A DNA stretch of 64,000 bases, taken from assembly GCA_010093605.1 (NCBI GenBank), contig MU004182.1, forward strand, positions 1,459,032-1,523,031, read 5' to 3'. The notes below the pieces were generated by a model, which saw only the letters and a list, made by a program, of their open reading frames with translations, was not told where the DNA came from and searched no databases. Source of the DNA: Lophium mytilinum. Its lineage: Eukaryota; Ascomycota; Dothideomycetes; Mytilinidiales; Mytilinidiaceae. Both the position numbers and the translations under genes were made by a program. Positions 10,637 through 23,200 of this stretch are shown here, piece after piece; position 1 is the stretch's first letter, and each line of letters begins with the position of its first letter.

Positions 10637-13600
10637 ATGGGTGTCACCGGCCTTTGGACTGTGCTCCAGCCCTGCGCCCGTCCCATCAAGATCGAAACCC
10701 TGAACAAGAAGCGCCTGGCCGTTGACGCCTCCATCTGGATCTACCAGTTCCTCAAAGCCGTGCGCGACAAAGAGGGAAATGCCCTGCGCAACAGTCACAT
10801 TGTTGGCTTCTTCCGCCGAATATGCAAACTGCTGTTCTTCGGCATCAAGCCCGTCTTCGTCTTCGATGGCGGCACTCCCACGCTCAAGCGGCAGACCATC
10901 AATAACCGGAAGCAGAGACGGGAGGGCAGAAGGGAAGACGCTGTGAGGACTGCGTCGAAGCTGCTGGCTCTTCAGATACAGAGGCTTGCCGAGGACGAGG
11001 ACAAGAAGAGGAAGGATGCGCGCGACCATCCACAAGAGGACGAGGAAAAGCTTCCTGATGATCTCGTATACGTCGAGGAATTAGAGATGACGCCTGAGCA
11101 GCGCCAGAAGAACCGGAAGTTCAAGAAGAAGGACCAATACCACCTCCCCGAACTCGATGTCTCCCTCGCGGAAATGGGCGGACCGAATGATCCCAGGATC
11201 ATGTCGCTGGAAGAGTTGGAACATTATGCGCGGCAGTTCGATACCGGCGAAGACATCAATGTCTATGACTTCTCGAAAATCGATTTCGACAGCCCCTTCT
11301 TCGTTAGTCTGCCCGCCGCAGACCGGTACAATATATTGAATGCTGCAAGGTTGAGGAGTCGGCTTAGGATGGGATACTCGAAAGAGCAGTTGGACACTAT
11401 GTTTCCTGATCGAATGGCATTCTCGAAATTTCAAATCGATCGTGTGACGGAGCGCAACGATCTCACGCAACGCTTAATGAACATCAACGGCATGGCAGAC
11501 GATTCGATGTTTGGGGTCAACAGTGCAAATAGGGTTGCTGGAGAGAAGGGTCGGGAATACGTGCTTGTCAAAAATGATGGCGTTGAAGGTGGATGGGCAT
11601 TGGGGGTCGTCACAAATAAGGACGAGGGAGTCAGGAACAAGCCTATTGATGTAGACAGAATACCGGAATCCATCGATGTGGACGATGACGACTGGGAGTC
11701 CGAGGAAGAATTCGAGGATGTTCCTATCGCAGGTCTCAATCGGTTACCCAAACAGAATCGTATCCGTCCCGTATCAGAGCAAATGGAGAATGCTGTTCCA
11801 CGCCGGCGATATTCTCCTGGTTCACAGGATGCTTCCAAACGCCGCAGGCGTAAGCCTGCTGCAAAGGACTCGTTGTTTGTTGCCGAGGACGTCGAAGACG
11901 AGGAATGGGAAGAAGTTGATATTGGTCAAGGTGTTGACGACCTGTTTGAAGAAGCTCCTAGCGAAAATGATGACGAGGAGCTTCAGCTTGCAATCGCAAT
12001 GTCCCTTGGCCAAGATGAACCACAAGAGACAAACCCGGAGAGGGATGAAGAGGATGACTACCTCGAGGTTTTCCAGCAGCAACGCGTGGAGGAGACTAAG
12101 CCATTTTCTAGAGGCTCAGGGCTTGCGATTGCGCGTACTGCCAATATGCGTAGCAGTAAACTAGCCCCGAGAGGTGCGGCGAGCGAAAGTGACGATGACG
12201 GAATTGATTTTCAAGCTGCCCTCGCAGAGTCAAGGAAGTCCAAACGACCGCCCGCCGCTACGAATCAACAGGCTAAGAGAGACACCCTGGCACCTCCTTC
12301 AGTAACACAGTCAAGTCAAAGCAGTAAAGCGCCTGGTTTCGATGGCCCACTTCCTTTTGAGAAGCTTAATCTTGGTAGCTCTCTTCTAGGGAAGAAGAAG
12401 ATGAAAAAGCTGGAAGAAGCTAACGCAGGCGGATTTGAGAAGGAGCTGGAAGAAAAAGACAAACCTGAGCCTCTTCCGCCATGGTTTTCTGGAGATCTAC
12501 AAGAAGACATGGCCGCCCAGAAAGAGATAGAAAAGGAAGAGCGGCAACGAGACCAAAAGGCTCTGGAAGAAGAGTTCCAATTCCAGCAGCCGCCGAGGTT
12601 GCGGAAACACGATACGCTTGAGGTGATTGATCTGGAAGACTCGCAATCAAAGAGCCAGCAAGTCTTTGTAGTTGATTCTTCTGATGATGAGAAAGAGGAA
12701 GATATCGAGATGGAAGATGTGGTTATCCACGACCCTCCAATCAGCATGGGCGATCTGGCTGAGAAAGCGAGGGTATATCCACCTCCACCATTGCCTGCAG
12801 GGAAAGAATTTCCTAGGCAGCAAGCCTCCTTGCCCACAGAGTCTGCCAACGAAGACCAGAAGTCGGAGGATGAGGCCATAGACTGGTCCGAAAGCGAGGG
12901 AGAGGGGAGTGGTAACATTGAAAATGGCCTTGCTTCAACCACACTCAAATCCCCGAAACCTGCAGCACAACCATCAAAATCTCCGTCCCCTGAGTTTGAA
13001 GATGTGACAATTGATGGCGCACCAGCTCCGTTTGATCCCGGAGAACCCTCGTTCGCCGCGATTGAAGAATCGATTTCTACCGCAATTCCTCTTTCTGGCC
13101 TTGCAGACGACAACGCCCCTTTGGAAATCCCCGACGACGACGACTCAAGCGTCTACTCTGACCCCGAAGACGCCGAACTCTTCGCCTCCCTCGCCCAAGA
13201 AGCCGAAGAACACGCTCGTTTCGCCTCCACCCTCAATAGCACCGCTGCCCCGATAAACTTCGACCAAGAACTCAAACAGCTCCGCTCCCAGCAAAAGAAA
13301 GACCGCCGCGACGCCGACGAAGTAACCCAAACCATGGTAGCCGAATGCCAGCACCTCCTTACCCTCTTCGGCCTCCCCTACATTACCGCGCCCATGGAAG
13401 CAGAAGCGCAATGCGCCGAGCTCGTCTCCCTCAGCCTCGTCGACGGCATCGTCACCGACGACAGCGACACCTTCCTCTTCGGCGGCACGCGCGTATACAA
13501 GAACATGTTCAACGCCGCCAAATTCGTCGAATGCTACCTCCTCTCCGACCTAACCAACGAATTCGCCCTCACGCGCGACAAACTCATCGCCATCGCGCAG

Positions 13601-14419
13601 CTACTAGGCTCCGACTATACGACTGGCATCCAGGGCATCGGCCCCGTCACCGCCCTCGAGATCCTTAGCGAGTTCGACTCCCTCGAGAGCTTCAAGGAGT
13701 GGTGGTCCGGCGTCCAGACTGGCGTTATCTCGAAGGAGGCGGATAAGGGGAATCAGTGGCGTCGCCGCTTCCGCCGCACGAATACCGCGAAGCTGTTCTT
13801 GCCGCCTGGCTTTCCGGATCCTCGCGTCGCGGAGGCGTACTTCAAGCCCGCGGTTGACGATGATCCGCAGGCGTTCCAGTGGGGCGTCCCGGACCTTGAT
13901 GCTTTGCGCTCGTTTTTGTCGAGCCAGATTGGGTGGAGTGCGGAGCGGACAGATGAGGTGCTGGTGCCTGTGATAAGGGATATGAATCGGAGGGAGAAGG
14001 AGGGGACACAGGCGAATATTACGAGGTTCTTTGAGGGGAGTGTAGGGGCGGGTGCGTTTGCGCCTAGAGTGAGAGATGGGCCGGCTGGGAGGGGGAGGGG
14101 AAAGGGAGGTGCGGGGAAGAGATTAGGGAGGGCGTTGGGGAAGTTGGCTGAGAGGGGAGGGAAGGGTGTGAGTGAGACGGGCGATGTTGTTGGGAATGGT
14201 GCTGCTCAAGAGGATGTGGTTGCTGGAGAGGAACGAGGGAATGTTGATGGTCGGGCAAAAAGGAAGAAGGGTAAGGCGCCGTCACGGAATGGTGAAGCCG
14301 CATCAAGTGGGCAAGATAATGATGACGACTTGTATGCTGAGCCTCCAAAGAAGGCTCGCAAGAGTGCGAATGGAGGAGCAAGGGGGAGAGGGAGAGCTAA
14401 GGGAAAAGGAAAAGCGTGA
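10637..14419 (+). CDS. RAD2: DNA excision repair endonuclease RAD2/XPG
   Basis: This is the structure-specific nuclease that makes the 3' incision in nucleotide excision repair and binds TFIIH. One uninterrupted exon encodes 1260 residues. The N region starts MGVTGLWTVLQPCARPI and includes DASIWIYQFL and VFVFDGGTPTLKR, which supply metal-binding Asp residues. A spacer of about 800 residues follows, acidic and low in complexity, as is characteristic of XPG rather than FEN1 or EXO1. It includes a UIM-like segment at about residue 447 (DEELQLAIAMSLG). The I region (about residues 890-1060) carries MEAEAQCAEL, TDDSDTFLFG and LGSDYTTGIQGIGPVTAL, with the remaining catalytic acids. Next comes the PCNA-box-like NITRFFEG near residue 1130. 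The C-terminus is Gly/Arg/Lys-rich and likely a nuclear localisation region. It converges on KMT6. Confidence 0.96.
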   Translation: MGVTGLWTVLQPCARPIKIETLNKKRLAVDASIWIYQFLKAVRDKEGNALRNSHIVGFFRRICKLLFFGIKPVFVFDGGTPTLKRQTINNRKQRREGRREDAVRTASKLLALQIQRLAEDEDKKRKDARDHPQEDEEKLPDDLVYVEELEMTPEQRQKNRKFKKKDQYHLPELDVSLAEMGGPNDPRIMSLEELEHYARQFDTGEDINVYDFSKIDFDSPFFVSLPAADRYNILNAARLRSRLRMGYSKEQLDTMFPDRMAFSKFQIDRVTERNDLTQRLMNINGMADDSMFGVNSANRVAGEKGREYVLVKNDGVEGGWALGVVTNKDEGVRNKPIDVDRIPESIDVDDDDWESEEEFEDVPIAGLNRLPKQNRIRPVSEQMENAVPRRRYSPGSQDASKRRRRKPAAKDSLFVAEDVEDEEWEEVDIGQGVDDLFEEAPSENDDEELQLAIAMSLGQDEPQETNPERDEEDDYLEVFQQQRVEETKPFSRGSGLAIARTANMRSSKLAPRGAASESDDDGIDFQAALAESRKSKRPPAATNQQAKRDTLAPPSVTQSSQSSKAPGFDGPLPFEKLNLGSSLLGKKKMKKLEEANAGGFEKELEEKDKPEPLPPWFSGDLQEDMAAQKEIEKEERQRDQKALEEEFQFQQPPRLRKHDTLEVIDLEDSQSKSQQVFVVDSSDDEKEEDIEMEDVVIHDPPISMGDLAEKARVYPPPPLPAGKEFPRQQASLPTESANEDQKSEDEAIDWSESEGEGSGNIENGLASTTLKSPKPAAQPSKSPSPEFEDVTIDGAPAPFDPGEPSFAAIEESISTAIPLSGLADDNAPLEIPDDDDSSVYSDPEDAELFASLAQEAEEHARFASTLNSTAAPINFDQELKQLRSQQKKDRRDADEVTQTMVAECQHLLTLFGLPYITAPMEAEAQCAELVSLSLVDGIVTDDSDTFLFGGTRVYKNMFNAAKFVECYLLSDLTNEFALTRDKLIAIAQLLGSDYTTGIQGIGPVTALEILSEFDSLESFKEWWSGVQTGVISKEADKGNQWRRRFRRTNTAKLFLPPGFPDPRVAEAYFKPAVDDDPQAFQWGVPDLDALRSFLSSQIGWSAERTDEVLVPVIRDMNRREKEGTQANITRFFEGSVGAGAFAPRVRDGPAGRGRGKGGAGKRLGRALGKLAERGGKGVSETGDVVGNGAAQEDVVAGEERGNVDGRAKRKKGKAPSRNGEAASSGQDNDDDLYAEPPKKARKSANGGARGRGRAKGKGKA

Positions 14420-14768
14420 GGTTGTAAGTCTAGCGGATCACATAGATGCTATGGTCGTTAGAGTCTTTTCAAATACTTGCTTGGTGAATACTTCATAAGT
14501 AGGACTATCTATAATATCCAGTAATCATCTCCTGGAAGCGCACATCGCCTCATATATTGTGACCATGCAGGCTCTCGATGCTAGAGACCTCAAACCGACG
14601 GAGGTCAATGATATACATATCGAGTATGCGACATGGCCTAGTAAGGTCCAGCCATGCCATTGGGCAGCAAGGTAATCGGAATAGTCGATAATTGGAACTG
14701 ATCGAAAATGAACCAGGTGTGTCCGAAGTCGTAGAGAGGCTCTCTTACAGGGAGCCGAGCCATATAGC
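14420..14768. other. Intergenic between convergent RAD2 and KMT6
   Basis: The 349 bp hold the 3' regions of two convergent genes. Nothing else was seen. Confidence 0.5.
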
Positions 14769-17700
14769 CTAGTTGCCCCTCTTCCTCTTCCGGCTCTCCG
14801 CAACTGGGCTATTGTCTTGTCTCCTCTTCCTCCGGCTCCTGCTAACACTACGCGTCCTAACGTTCGGGCTCTCGACTGGTCTCTTCCGCAACGACTTCCT
14901 CAGACTACGTCTGTTCTCGCTCTCGGTGCGCCTAGGCCGTAGCCTTGAGTCGCGTGGTCGACCCCTCGTATCGTCGTCCGAGTCAGCTTCAAACTCGCTC
15001 CTGGCGCTACTACTTTCTTCGTGACCCGCGACTGCGTCGGCTTCGAACTCGCCTCCATCGTCGTCTTCATCCTTGTCTTCATGCTCTTCATCTCCTTCGG
15101 ATCCTTCTTCAATGTCGCTGGTGTTTGGAATTTCGGAAACTCCTTCAAATTCCGGTGCTGGTACAGGCCTTTTGCCTATCTTGAATTTCCTACCCGGAGC
15201 CCTCACAGCTTCGCTCTCGGCTTCGTCATCGGAAACCGACCCATCGGACTCGCCCGCAAGTTGTTGAGGAAGCTCTTCTTCGATGTCCTTCTTACTGGAG
15301 GTGGTGGCGCTGAGCTTACGACGCTTGTGTGAACGTTTAGGAGATGTGATACGGCCCTGGGCCAGCTGCTTTAGCATTTTGGCTTCTCTCGCCGGTGCAG
15401 TCTGCGCTATTCTCTCCTCCTTTGTTTTTACGGGTTTCTCGGTATTCGTACTGGCCTTCGAGGAAGACTGACGATGCTTTGAGGTAGACCGACGCGGCTT
15501 GGAAGGACTCCGGCTATTGCTACCCTCAGCAATAAGTTTTGGGGGCAGCATTTTTGTCGGGGACTCTTTCGTGAATTTCTTCAAAGTGCTTGTTTTCTCC
15601 TTCTTCCTCTTGACCGTGACGAGCTGCTTGCGTTTCCCGTTAGGGCCCTGGCCCTTCTCCCAAAATCCTTTCGTAACATCCTTCGGGTAGCCGTAGTTGA
15701 AGAACAGCTCTTCACCGACCTTGAGATCACGCTCGGCGTACATGCCGATGCGGGTAACGCCGTTGCACAGCATGATGTTTGGTTTGCAGTTGATGATCCT
15801 GTCATCACACGAATTGTTGATGAACCGGAATTTGTTTCCCGCATGGGTGGAGTCGATTTCTTGCTCTATTGACGTACCGCGTTAGTCTATATATCTCTGT
15901 GTTGACTCAATAACACGTACCTTTGTTAAGAGTAAAGAGATAATTCGTCTTCAGGTGCTGGTAAATCGCACCACGTCGTTCCGCCTCTCCGCGCGTGATG
16001 ATCTCGCCTTTATATTCGCCCAGGTATTCACCTTTCTTGACCTTTTCACCGACATAGAGCCCAAAGCCTTGGACCTCGGAAAGCCCGAGTATGGTTCGCT
16101 TTGGTAAGTTGCGTTGGATGTGCATGTTTACGCACTTGTTCTCGGCGTCGTTGTATCGAAGGGCTGGATCAACCACTTCTCCCGCACCACAGGTGCCACA
16201 TAGATCTGCATCGCACTCTCGATTCAGCAGTCTACACTCGCATTTGGTATCTTTGTCCCCCTTTTCTTTCGCACAAACGCGGCGCTTGGGATCTTTGGCA
16301 CAGCTGCAGCCACGAAAGCGTCTCTTGCAGGCTGGGGAACATGCACACGTCTTTTCGCATGCAAGTTTCTCCCGGAAGCATCGACAATGTGCCTCTTCGC
16401 AACTACCTTCATGGCTGCAAGGATAAAACGGGCGGCGTTTGTGGAGCATATGTGTTTCCGTCTTGGTAAGCCAAAAGTTGACGTTGACTTTAGGAGGCTG
16501 AATAGCAACTCCATTGCCGTTCATTGCGATAGCCTCCCTATGCTTGCGGGGTGCGACACTGATAACCTTCTTGTAGTTGATGACATCAGATTCAGAATCC
16601 GATGACGACTCTAGAGCTCTGTCTTTCTTGCGTCTAACTGCGTTATCAAGTATAGAACTGTGAGAGCCTTCTCGACTGAGACGGGAGGTGGAGCTGTGTT
16701 CGTCGTCGTCTGAGTCAGCTTCTGAATTCGGCTCCTCTCTGATCTCTCCGTGATACGGGCAATTATGTCTGCATGCGTTAGTGTTGCTTTCTAATAATTG
16801 TAGTTGACTAAGCCTACAGTGTGCAGACTCTACATGCACGAGTGCGGTATGTAAGTTCTTTTGTTGAGTCTGTGGGAAACTGCTGGACAGGAGCAGACAG
16901 CACCGACTGTGCTGTATCACATTGCCGAGCAATATGCCATATGCTGAATTTACAGAGCTTGAGAAACGCCGTGCAGGCAAATGCAGCTAGCGTCAGTTGA
17001 GAAGCCGAAGGTTCAGGAAGACTCGACAGAACCATTATCCACTTCTTGCCGGTCCGGTCGAAGTCTTCCTCGCAATGGGGCGCTCGTTTCAGTAACAAAG
17101 ACATATCTGAAGTACTTCCTGGAGCTACCATCTTGCACGCTGGCTCAATCTCTGCAATGTCGCTTTCTGGAGCGAGCAGCCAGAACAGAATATGTGTCCA
17201 GTCAATGCCGATTTCCTTGAGAAACTCCTGGGTGTATGGGCGATGAAGTCTGCATTGTTCCACCTGTAGAAGTCTTCGAGGACGTTGCTCGTTTACCATG
17301 TCAAAGCGCTGCTCCAACTCGTCCCAGAGGCCTGATTTGCCCAGCTTTTCCTCGTTCTCTTCTTCGGCGAAGTATGGCCAGTAGAGAAGCTTCTTGTTAT
17401 TCTCAGCAAGTACGTTATCCCTGAGACTGACAAAGTCGGTATACGGCGGAACGTTGACTGCGCTGGATTGGAATGGAGTTACTGGTATGCTAAGGTAAGA
17501 CCTAAGTGGTTTGTGACTAAGGTTATCGCTATAGAACTCTTGAGTGACGTTAATCATCTCGTCGTTGCGTCCATAACTTGTGGCAGTAGGAATTTGTATG
17601 CCTTTCAAGTCGGCAAAAGGCGATTTCTGCTGGAGAAATGCCTTCGGGATTGTGGGGTACTCCGTACAAAATGGGTACGATGAGCTTGCGGGGTTGGATC

Positions 17701-19118
17701 GCACTTCGCGCTCGAAAATCGTCCGATTTCGTGCAATTTTCTAAAGGAAACGTTAAGTCAAGACTAGGGAGATGACTGTTGTAGACACCCACCTTAACCA
17801 CCATGCACTCATGATCCTCGTGGAGGTTAGCAATGTGGCTGGCCAGAACCTCTTCCACCCGCGCCATCGAGGGGCTTCCATCTTCTGTACTGTAATTCCT
17901 GTCCATATCAAGAGAAGGCGCTGATTGCGGAAAGTGTTAGCTGGTATGAAGAAATATTCGTAGCGAAGTTGGGTTGTTGATGGATGTGGAAATCCGAGTG
18001 GCTGGGGTTACCTCACCTTCTATTGAGCCGTTATTCACTGCAGCTAGCGCGCTACGCTGCTGCGTAGCCTCAACTGCACCATTTGGAGACTTATCCTTTC
18101 TTGGCAAGTTGAATGAGTGTTGAGCCGATTCTTGCTCCTTTCTCTTGTCTATGTTATCACGTTGTGCACTGATGTCGCGACTTCGCTGGGCATCCCCAAC
18201 TGGTCGCGTAGCCTGTCGAATTGGAACCACAGTTTTAGGTGAAGACACGAGTTCGTTTGAAGGCGTCTTCTCACTAGGCTTTGCAGCGACGTTTGTCTGA
18301 AGTGACGATGTGGATGCACCCATGCTTTCCTTCTTTGATCTGACGCTCTGGGCGTGCTTCATGCCTTCAGCAACATGTGCCCTGTTCCCATTGGCTTGCG
18401 TGGTCTGGTCATGATTGGGTCGATGTTTTGGGACTCCGGGAAGATTCGAGTTCGCGATCCTTGCTTCGCGGGAATCTGTCTCCGTGGTCTGTGTGCTATC
18501 GCCAATTTGGCCACTTCCCCCAGGACGTGCGCTGATTGGCGGGGCAGCAGATGTGTCTATGGAAGGAGAATCAAGTCTTGCGCTTGGTGAGCCAACAGGC
18601 TTCGCGGAGTCGCGTACGATATTCAAGCTGCTGTGTCGTGACGAATAGTCCTTGTTGGAGCGATGGCGGCTAGACTCACTTTCTCGCGCGTGAGTCGACT
18701 TCCTCCGATGTGACAAAGACTGCTGATGTTGGCTTGTGTTACTAAGCTTGGTCCTGCTCTGCAATGGAGTTGAGTCCCGCTTCTGTGCTGATGCGCCTGT
18801 GTAGGAGCCAGAAGGAGCTACGTTAGAGGCTGTCAGAAGGCTGTTGGCATGGGCATTGACGTTCTCCGGCTCCGTGGCTTCTTCTCTCCAATGACGGTGC
18901 GACGGGCGTCGAGACGGGCCTTGCTCTCTTTGATTACCTAGTCGTCGGTCGCTTGAGGTAGAACCTCTTTCCCGGCGCGTTACGGTCGCAGTTTGGGCGT
19001 TTGGAAAGGGCGCAACAAAGTGTCGTCGCGCGGTAGGTCTTGCCGCGGGCTCGTCATCCGAAGAGCAGAGAGTGATAACTTCGGGGCCATCCCCAGTCAG
19101 GTCAATGACTTGGGCCAT
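14769..19118 (-). CDS. KMT6: Histone H3K27 methyltransferase, EZH2/KMT6 (PRC2 catalytic subunit)
   Basis: It is the catalytic subunit of Polycomb repressive complex 2, which sets H3K27me3 in facultative heterochromatin. Exons are 19118-18017, 17920-17793, 17740-16818, 16768-15921 and 15865-14769, giving 1365 residues. The start at 19118 gives MAQVIDLTGDG, whose VIDLT is a likely SUMO-interacting motif. About 370 disordered Ser-rich residues follow. The middle region contains VKKIARNRTIFE, and a Cys cluster is rebuilt across an intron as ACRVCTLHNCPYHG. The Cys-rich CXC/pre-SET domain lies at about residues 830-910. The SET domain, about 944-1070, shows GFGLYVGEKVKKGEYLGEY, KFRFINNSC and GEELFFNYGYPKD. 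Beyond SET there are roughly 295 further residues of mixed Lys/Arg and Asp/Glu character, whereas animal EZH2 ends soon after SET. The first intron (17921-18016) has an exact CTAAC branch site. Assignment to KMT6 rests on the CXC-SET order. Confidence 0.93.
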
Positions 19119-20238
19119 GTGCAGCAACCTCCTGTTGCTGGTGCCCACATCAAGCGCCAAAGTTACAGTACCTGCGACTTCAAAAATGTGGAAAGGCGCG
19201 CATGCGATCGAAGCTCTGAGGGAGGTGAAGCTGTAGCGGTGGTTTCGCGACGATGCGTTAGACTTGGCCCTAGGACTGAAAAGCTATTGCTAAAGACAGT
19301 GAGAAGTTCACTCCGGAGAAGGAAAAAGTTTGGAGGTGATGCAGGCGGTCGCGGTATGCAGCATGAGTGAGGTTGAGGTATTGTACGCGATCCGACAGCG
19401 CGGGCTCATGTGAGCTTAAGCGCTTTTGCTGTCCATTTGGCCAATCACAGCAAGCATCGCCAGTCATTCACATATGAGTTTCAATTGGACAGAATATTGT
19501 CATTTTGCAGACTATATACGGACGTCCTCCACATCAACACGGGACGGATACTTCTAGAGTAACAAAGCGCCCCGGCTCAAGCGCGTAGTTGCGGAACTAG
19601 ACGACCGCTCAAACCACAAACAACCACAAATAAAGCAAGGTACGGATGCATACAGTCTTCTCATCCGTCGGGACTGCATGAAATTCTGCCCTTATTGGCA
19701 CCGCTGCAGACAGTTGTCTGTGCCGGGACCGGTTCGTCGAAGATAGGAAGACCAAACGGAAGGTTAAGAGGGTAAGTATAACAGGGAACTCGTCCGCAAG
19801 GTGGAGAGCGCGCTAAATTAATTACACTTTCGGATTATGGAATGAGTGAGTACTTTCACCGTGGGAGTCTAACAGAGGGTCCAAGGTTCCAAGGTTCCTA
19901 TGTAGGCCTCCCTTGAACATAAAGTGGTAGTTCACTCCCGTCTGAGGTGGCCGAGACCTTATAAGCTTCCCTAAGTTATCGATTGGTAGGTTTTGACAAC
20001 ACAATGGGGCATCTCACACAGTGATATGCAATTGTACACAGTCCTAGAGGGAGTCTGCATCTTAAGTAAAGCGAATGTTCAATGTATACCCACACACTCG
20101 TGGACTGCCACTTTATGTGCCAGGAAGTTGCTGCTGGTTCACGTGACTGTCCGTGCACGACGCTTGTTTACATCCATTTTCAACAACACCATGCGCTTCC
20201 ACGGTCCCTCACCCCACTGCAGCCACCCACCACCCACA
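19119..20238. promoter_or_regulatory. Divergent promoter region, KMT6 / SPC7
   Basis: The 1.1 kb between two diverging start codons contains no supported gene. A short direct repeat (CCAAGGTTCCAAGGTTCC) sits at 19881-19898. The interval may hold leaders of both genes; no specific operator was identified. Confidence 0.5.
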
Positions 20239-23200
20239 ATGGCGACCGAAACCGACAAGGAGAACATCGCGGCGGGCCTCACTGCCGCGACGTCCTTCAA
20301 GCCAACTCCATCTTTATCACCGAAGAAACCCGCCAAGAAGACGCGCAGCAAGAGCATCGGACCGGGCGGGCTGGGAGCTCCAGAAGAGCCTCTGAAAGAG
20401 AACTCAGGAAACAGGCGCAAAGTATGTTCATGTTGTTGAATGTCTATTTGTTTGCGTCGTGCTAATTGCCCTACAGTCTGCCTTCATACCAGCAGTCAAA
20501 TCGATTCTAGCTTCCAACGATGAGGACGAGAAGAAGCGGCGGGAGGCGCGTCGCAAATCCCTCGGTATGTTCGCAATCTTAAAGATCATTGCTGGGCCTG
20601 TGCTAACGTAGATGCTTTAGCACGACGACGCGTTTCGTTTGCGCCCGAAGCCACCCTACACACCTGGGACGTGATCGAATACATGCGCGATGCCACCACA
20701 TCCTCATCTGCGTCTTCCGATGCGACTAGGCGGGCCTCCTCGGTATCTCAAGCCTCGAGTGCCCAATCTCCACAATCCAATGCTGCATCTCCAGGCCCGC
20801 TGTCAGATCCAGCGGAGCCACCTTCAACGCCACCGGAGCAGATCGAAGAGCCAGTGCCTGGATCGTCCCCTGCAAAGCAACGAGACTTGCATCAGAAGAA
20901 GCGTCGCCGCCGAAGCTCCGGAATTCCTCCAATGAACTTCAATAATCCAGACGACGCGTTTTCTTCCAGCCCCTTCAGTGGGAATGGTAGCTCTCCGACC
21001 GGAAGCGTGGAAATGGACGGCTCTTCTGACGAGGACATGGACGATACAATGATGAGCTTGGATGTGGGAGACATGACAGGGCGGAGCATTGGGTCCAGCA
21101 ACAGTGATTCTACAGGGACAAGCGCCAGGCTTGAGGAAGCCCTCCAACGCGCAGCAGCGCAAGCTGGAACTCGTGGTATCGAATTTGACGAAAATGGAGA
21201 CATTTCGATGGAAATTGCGGACGAGGAAGTCACTGCGGCATTTAAACCCTGGGCAAAGCGAACCGCTGGTGCACCAAATCTATCACGGACCCTCTCCTCC
21301 GCAGAAGATCAAGAGAACTTTGATCCATTCTCTCCAGCAGTCAGTTCAAAGCCCAAGCCTAGCTTTTCCGCTAGATTCGAAGAACCAGCAAGCGATGGTG
21401 AAGACATGAGTATGGACATAACTCGAGCTGTCGGCAAGATCATTCTCCCGCGACCACAGGATCCTACTTTAGACGATGTATCCATGGACCTGACAATGGC
21501 TCTGGGAAAAATTCAGCAACCCCAAATTAATACGCGTCAAGACGCCAGCAAAAGCCTCAAGCGCCGGCGCTCCTCCATGGCCGGAACAAACCAAGGTAGC
21601 CCAGCCAAGCGGCAATCCAGTCGTCGAAGTAGTCTAAGAAGGAAGGGTTCGCCTGCGGAGGAGTCATCATTCGGAGACGAAACAATGGATCTCACCATGG
21701 CAATCGGCGGCATTCAAAGTGAAGCCCCACAAGATGACGCTGATCGCCGCAGCAGCATTGACTTATCCTTTGGGGAAGAGACGATGGATTTCACGATGGT
21801 ACTTGGAGGGATAAAAGGGACAACGAACGCGGCCGACCTCCATGCAGAGGATGAAGATCAGGACGAGAACGAGGATCTATCTATGGAGTTCACCACCGTC
21901 CTTGGTGGTATTAGGGGACCTGCGACCCAGCAAACTACTCCCCTCAGGACCCTCATTGGGAAGGCTTCAACGCCTCAGGAAGAACCAAGCGCTTCCCCCA
22001 AGAAGTCTCCGGCACGCTCAAAGATTTCCGACCTTCAGAGCTCGAACACCTCTCCTACGCCCAAGAGGGTCGGACGAATCACTCCACAGAAGTCGCCTCG
22101 GCGGACTACAAGGAATAGTACTCCTGGTACCCCTGCTATATCTACTCCACAAGACAAATCAGTACCTGAGCTAGAGGCGTCTCCTTTCGCACGTAGGCCA
22201 AAGTTGCGAGATGAAACCATCACTACACCGAAAGGCAAGGCAAGTCAAAATGACCTAGATGATCCAATAAACGCTCCGATCCTCAACCGTCGCCTATCCG
22301 CAACACCAACTGTACACTTTAGTCCAATACCTCCTATTCGGGACGACCCCATTGTTAAAAACACTGCCGCTCTCTCGAACTCCATAAGGCTGCTTTCTAC
22401 ACCAAGGAAGCAAACACTAGCATCACCTACCAAGCGAGGAGCTACCCCAAAGACAACAACGACGCCCAAAAAGACGCCGACGCCAAAGAAAGCACCTGCA
22501 TTTCGAAAAAGCCAAAGTCCAAAGAAGCGCGTTGGGTTTGGTGAGACCTCTCCTGCTAAAGATGGCGAAGCGGAGCCAACAGAGAATGTAGAGGACGAAG
22601 ATGATATGGACCGCATTCCGCTACAAGAGTTCCTGGATATGACAAACATTCGCTTTATGGATTTGACTACCACGAAGCGTCGACACACTGCTGTTCCTGC
22701 TTCGTTTCATAGCAAGGGCTTGGGAGGATTTGAAGACATAGACGAAAAAGAGGAGACTTTGGAAAACTATGTCGCTGCGGCAGCATGTACAGTTCCGGAG
22801 TACGAGATGTATCAACACGTAAGTTTTCCTTTACTCCTGTGTATGCTATGCTAATCAATCCTCAGGCGTGTCACGAGTTGAAACGCTACATTTCAGGTGG
22901 CCGCGATATTGTTCGCCAAATTGAGGCTGACGTTCAAGAAGAAAACCCGGCGTTGTTCAATGAATATATGTCAGCTCCTCCGGATCAGCGCATTGTTATG
23001 GACAACCAGTTCAAGAACATGAAGACATATGCTCGCCTTCAAAGCAAAGAGATATGGTACGGTTGGCGGAGCACCTTGCTTCGGGACTTGAAGGCTGCGC
23101 TTCTCAAGACCGCGAGCGATTTCAACCGAGACGATGCACTTCTGAGGAAGCAGGAGGGCCTACTCGATACATCGCTACCCGAACTTGCTTCAAAGCATGC

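Noticed and set aside
12316-13113. 265-codon minus-strand frame inside RAD2
   Set aside because: A shadow of the acidic RAD2 spacer (Ser-rich antisense of Glu/Asp codons).
19119-20238. Possible tRNA-like sequence near 19.95 kb
   Set aside because: No convincing B-box or cloverleaf could be drawn; the resemblance was limited to one short GGCCGAG-like stretch.
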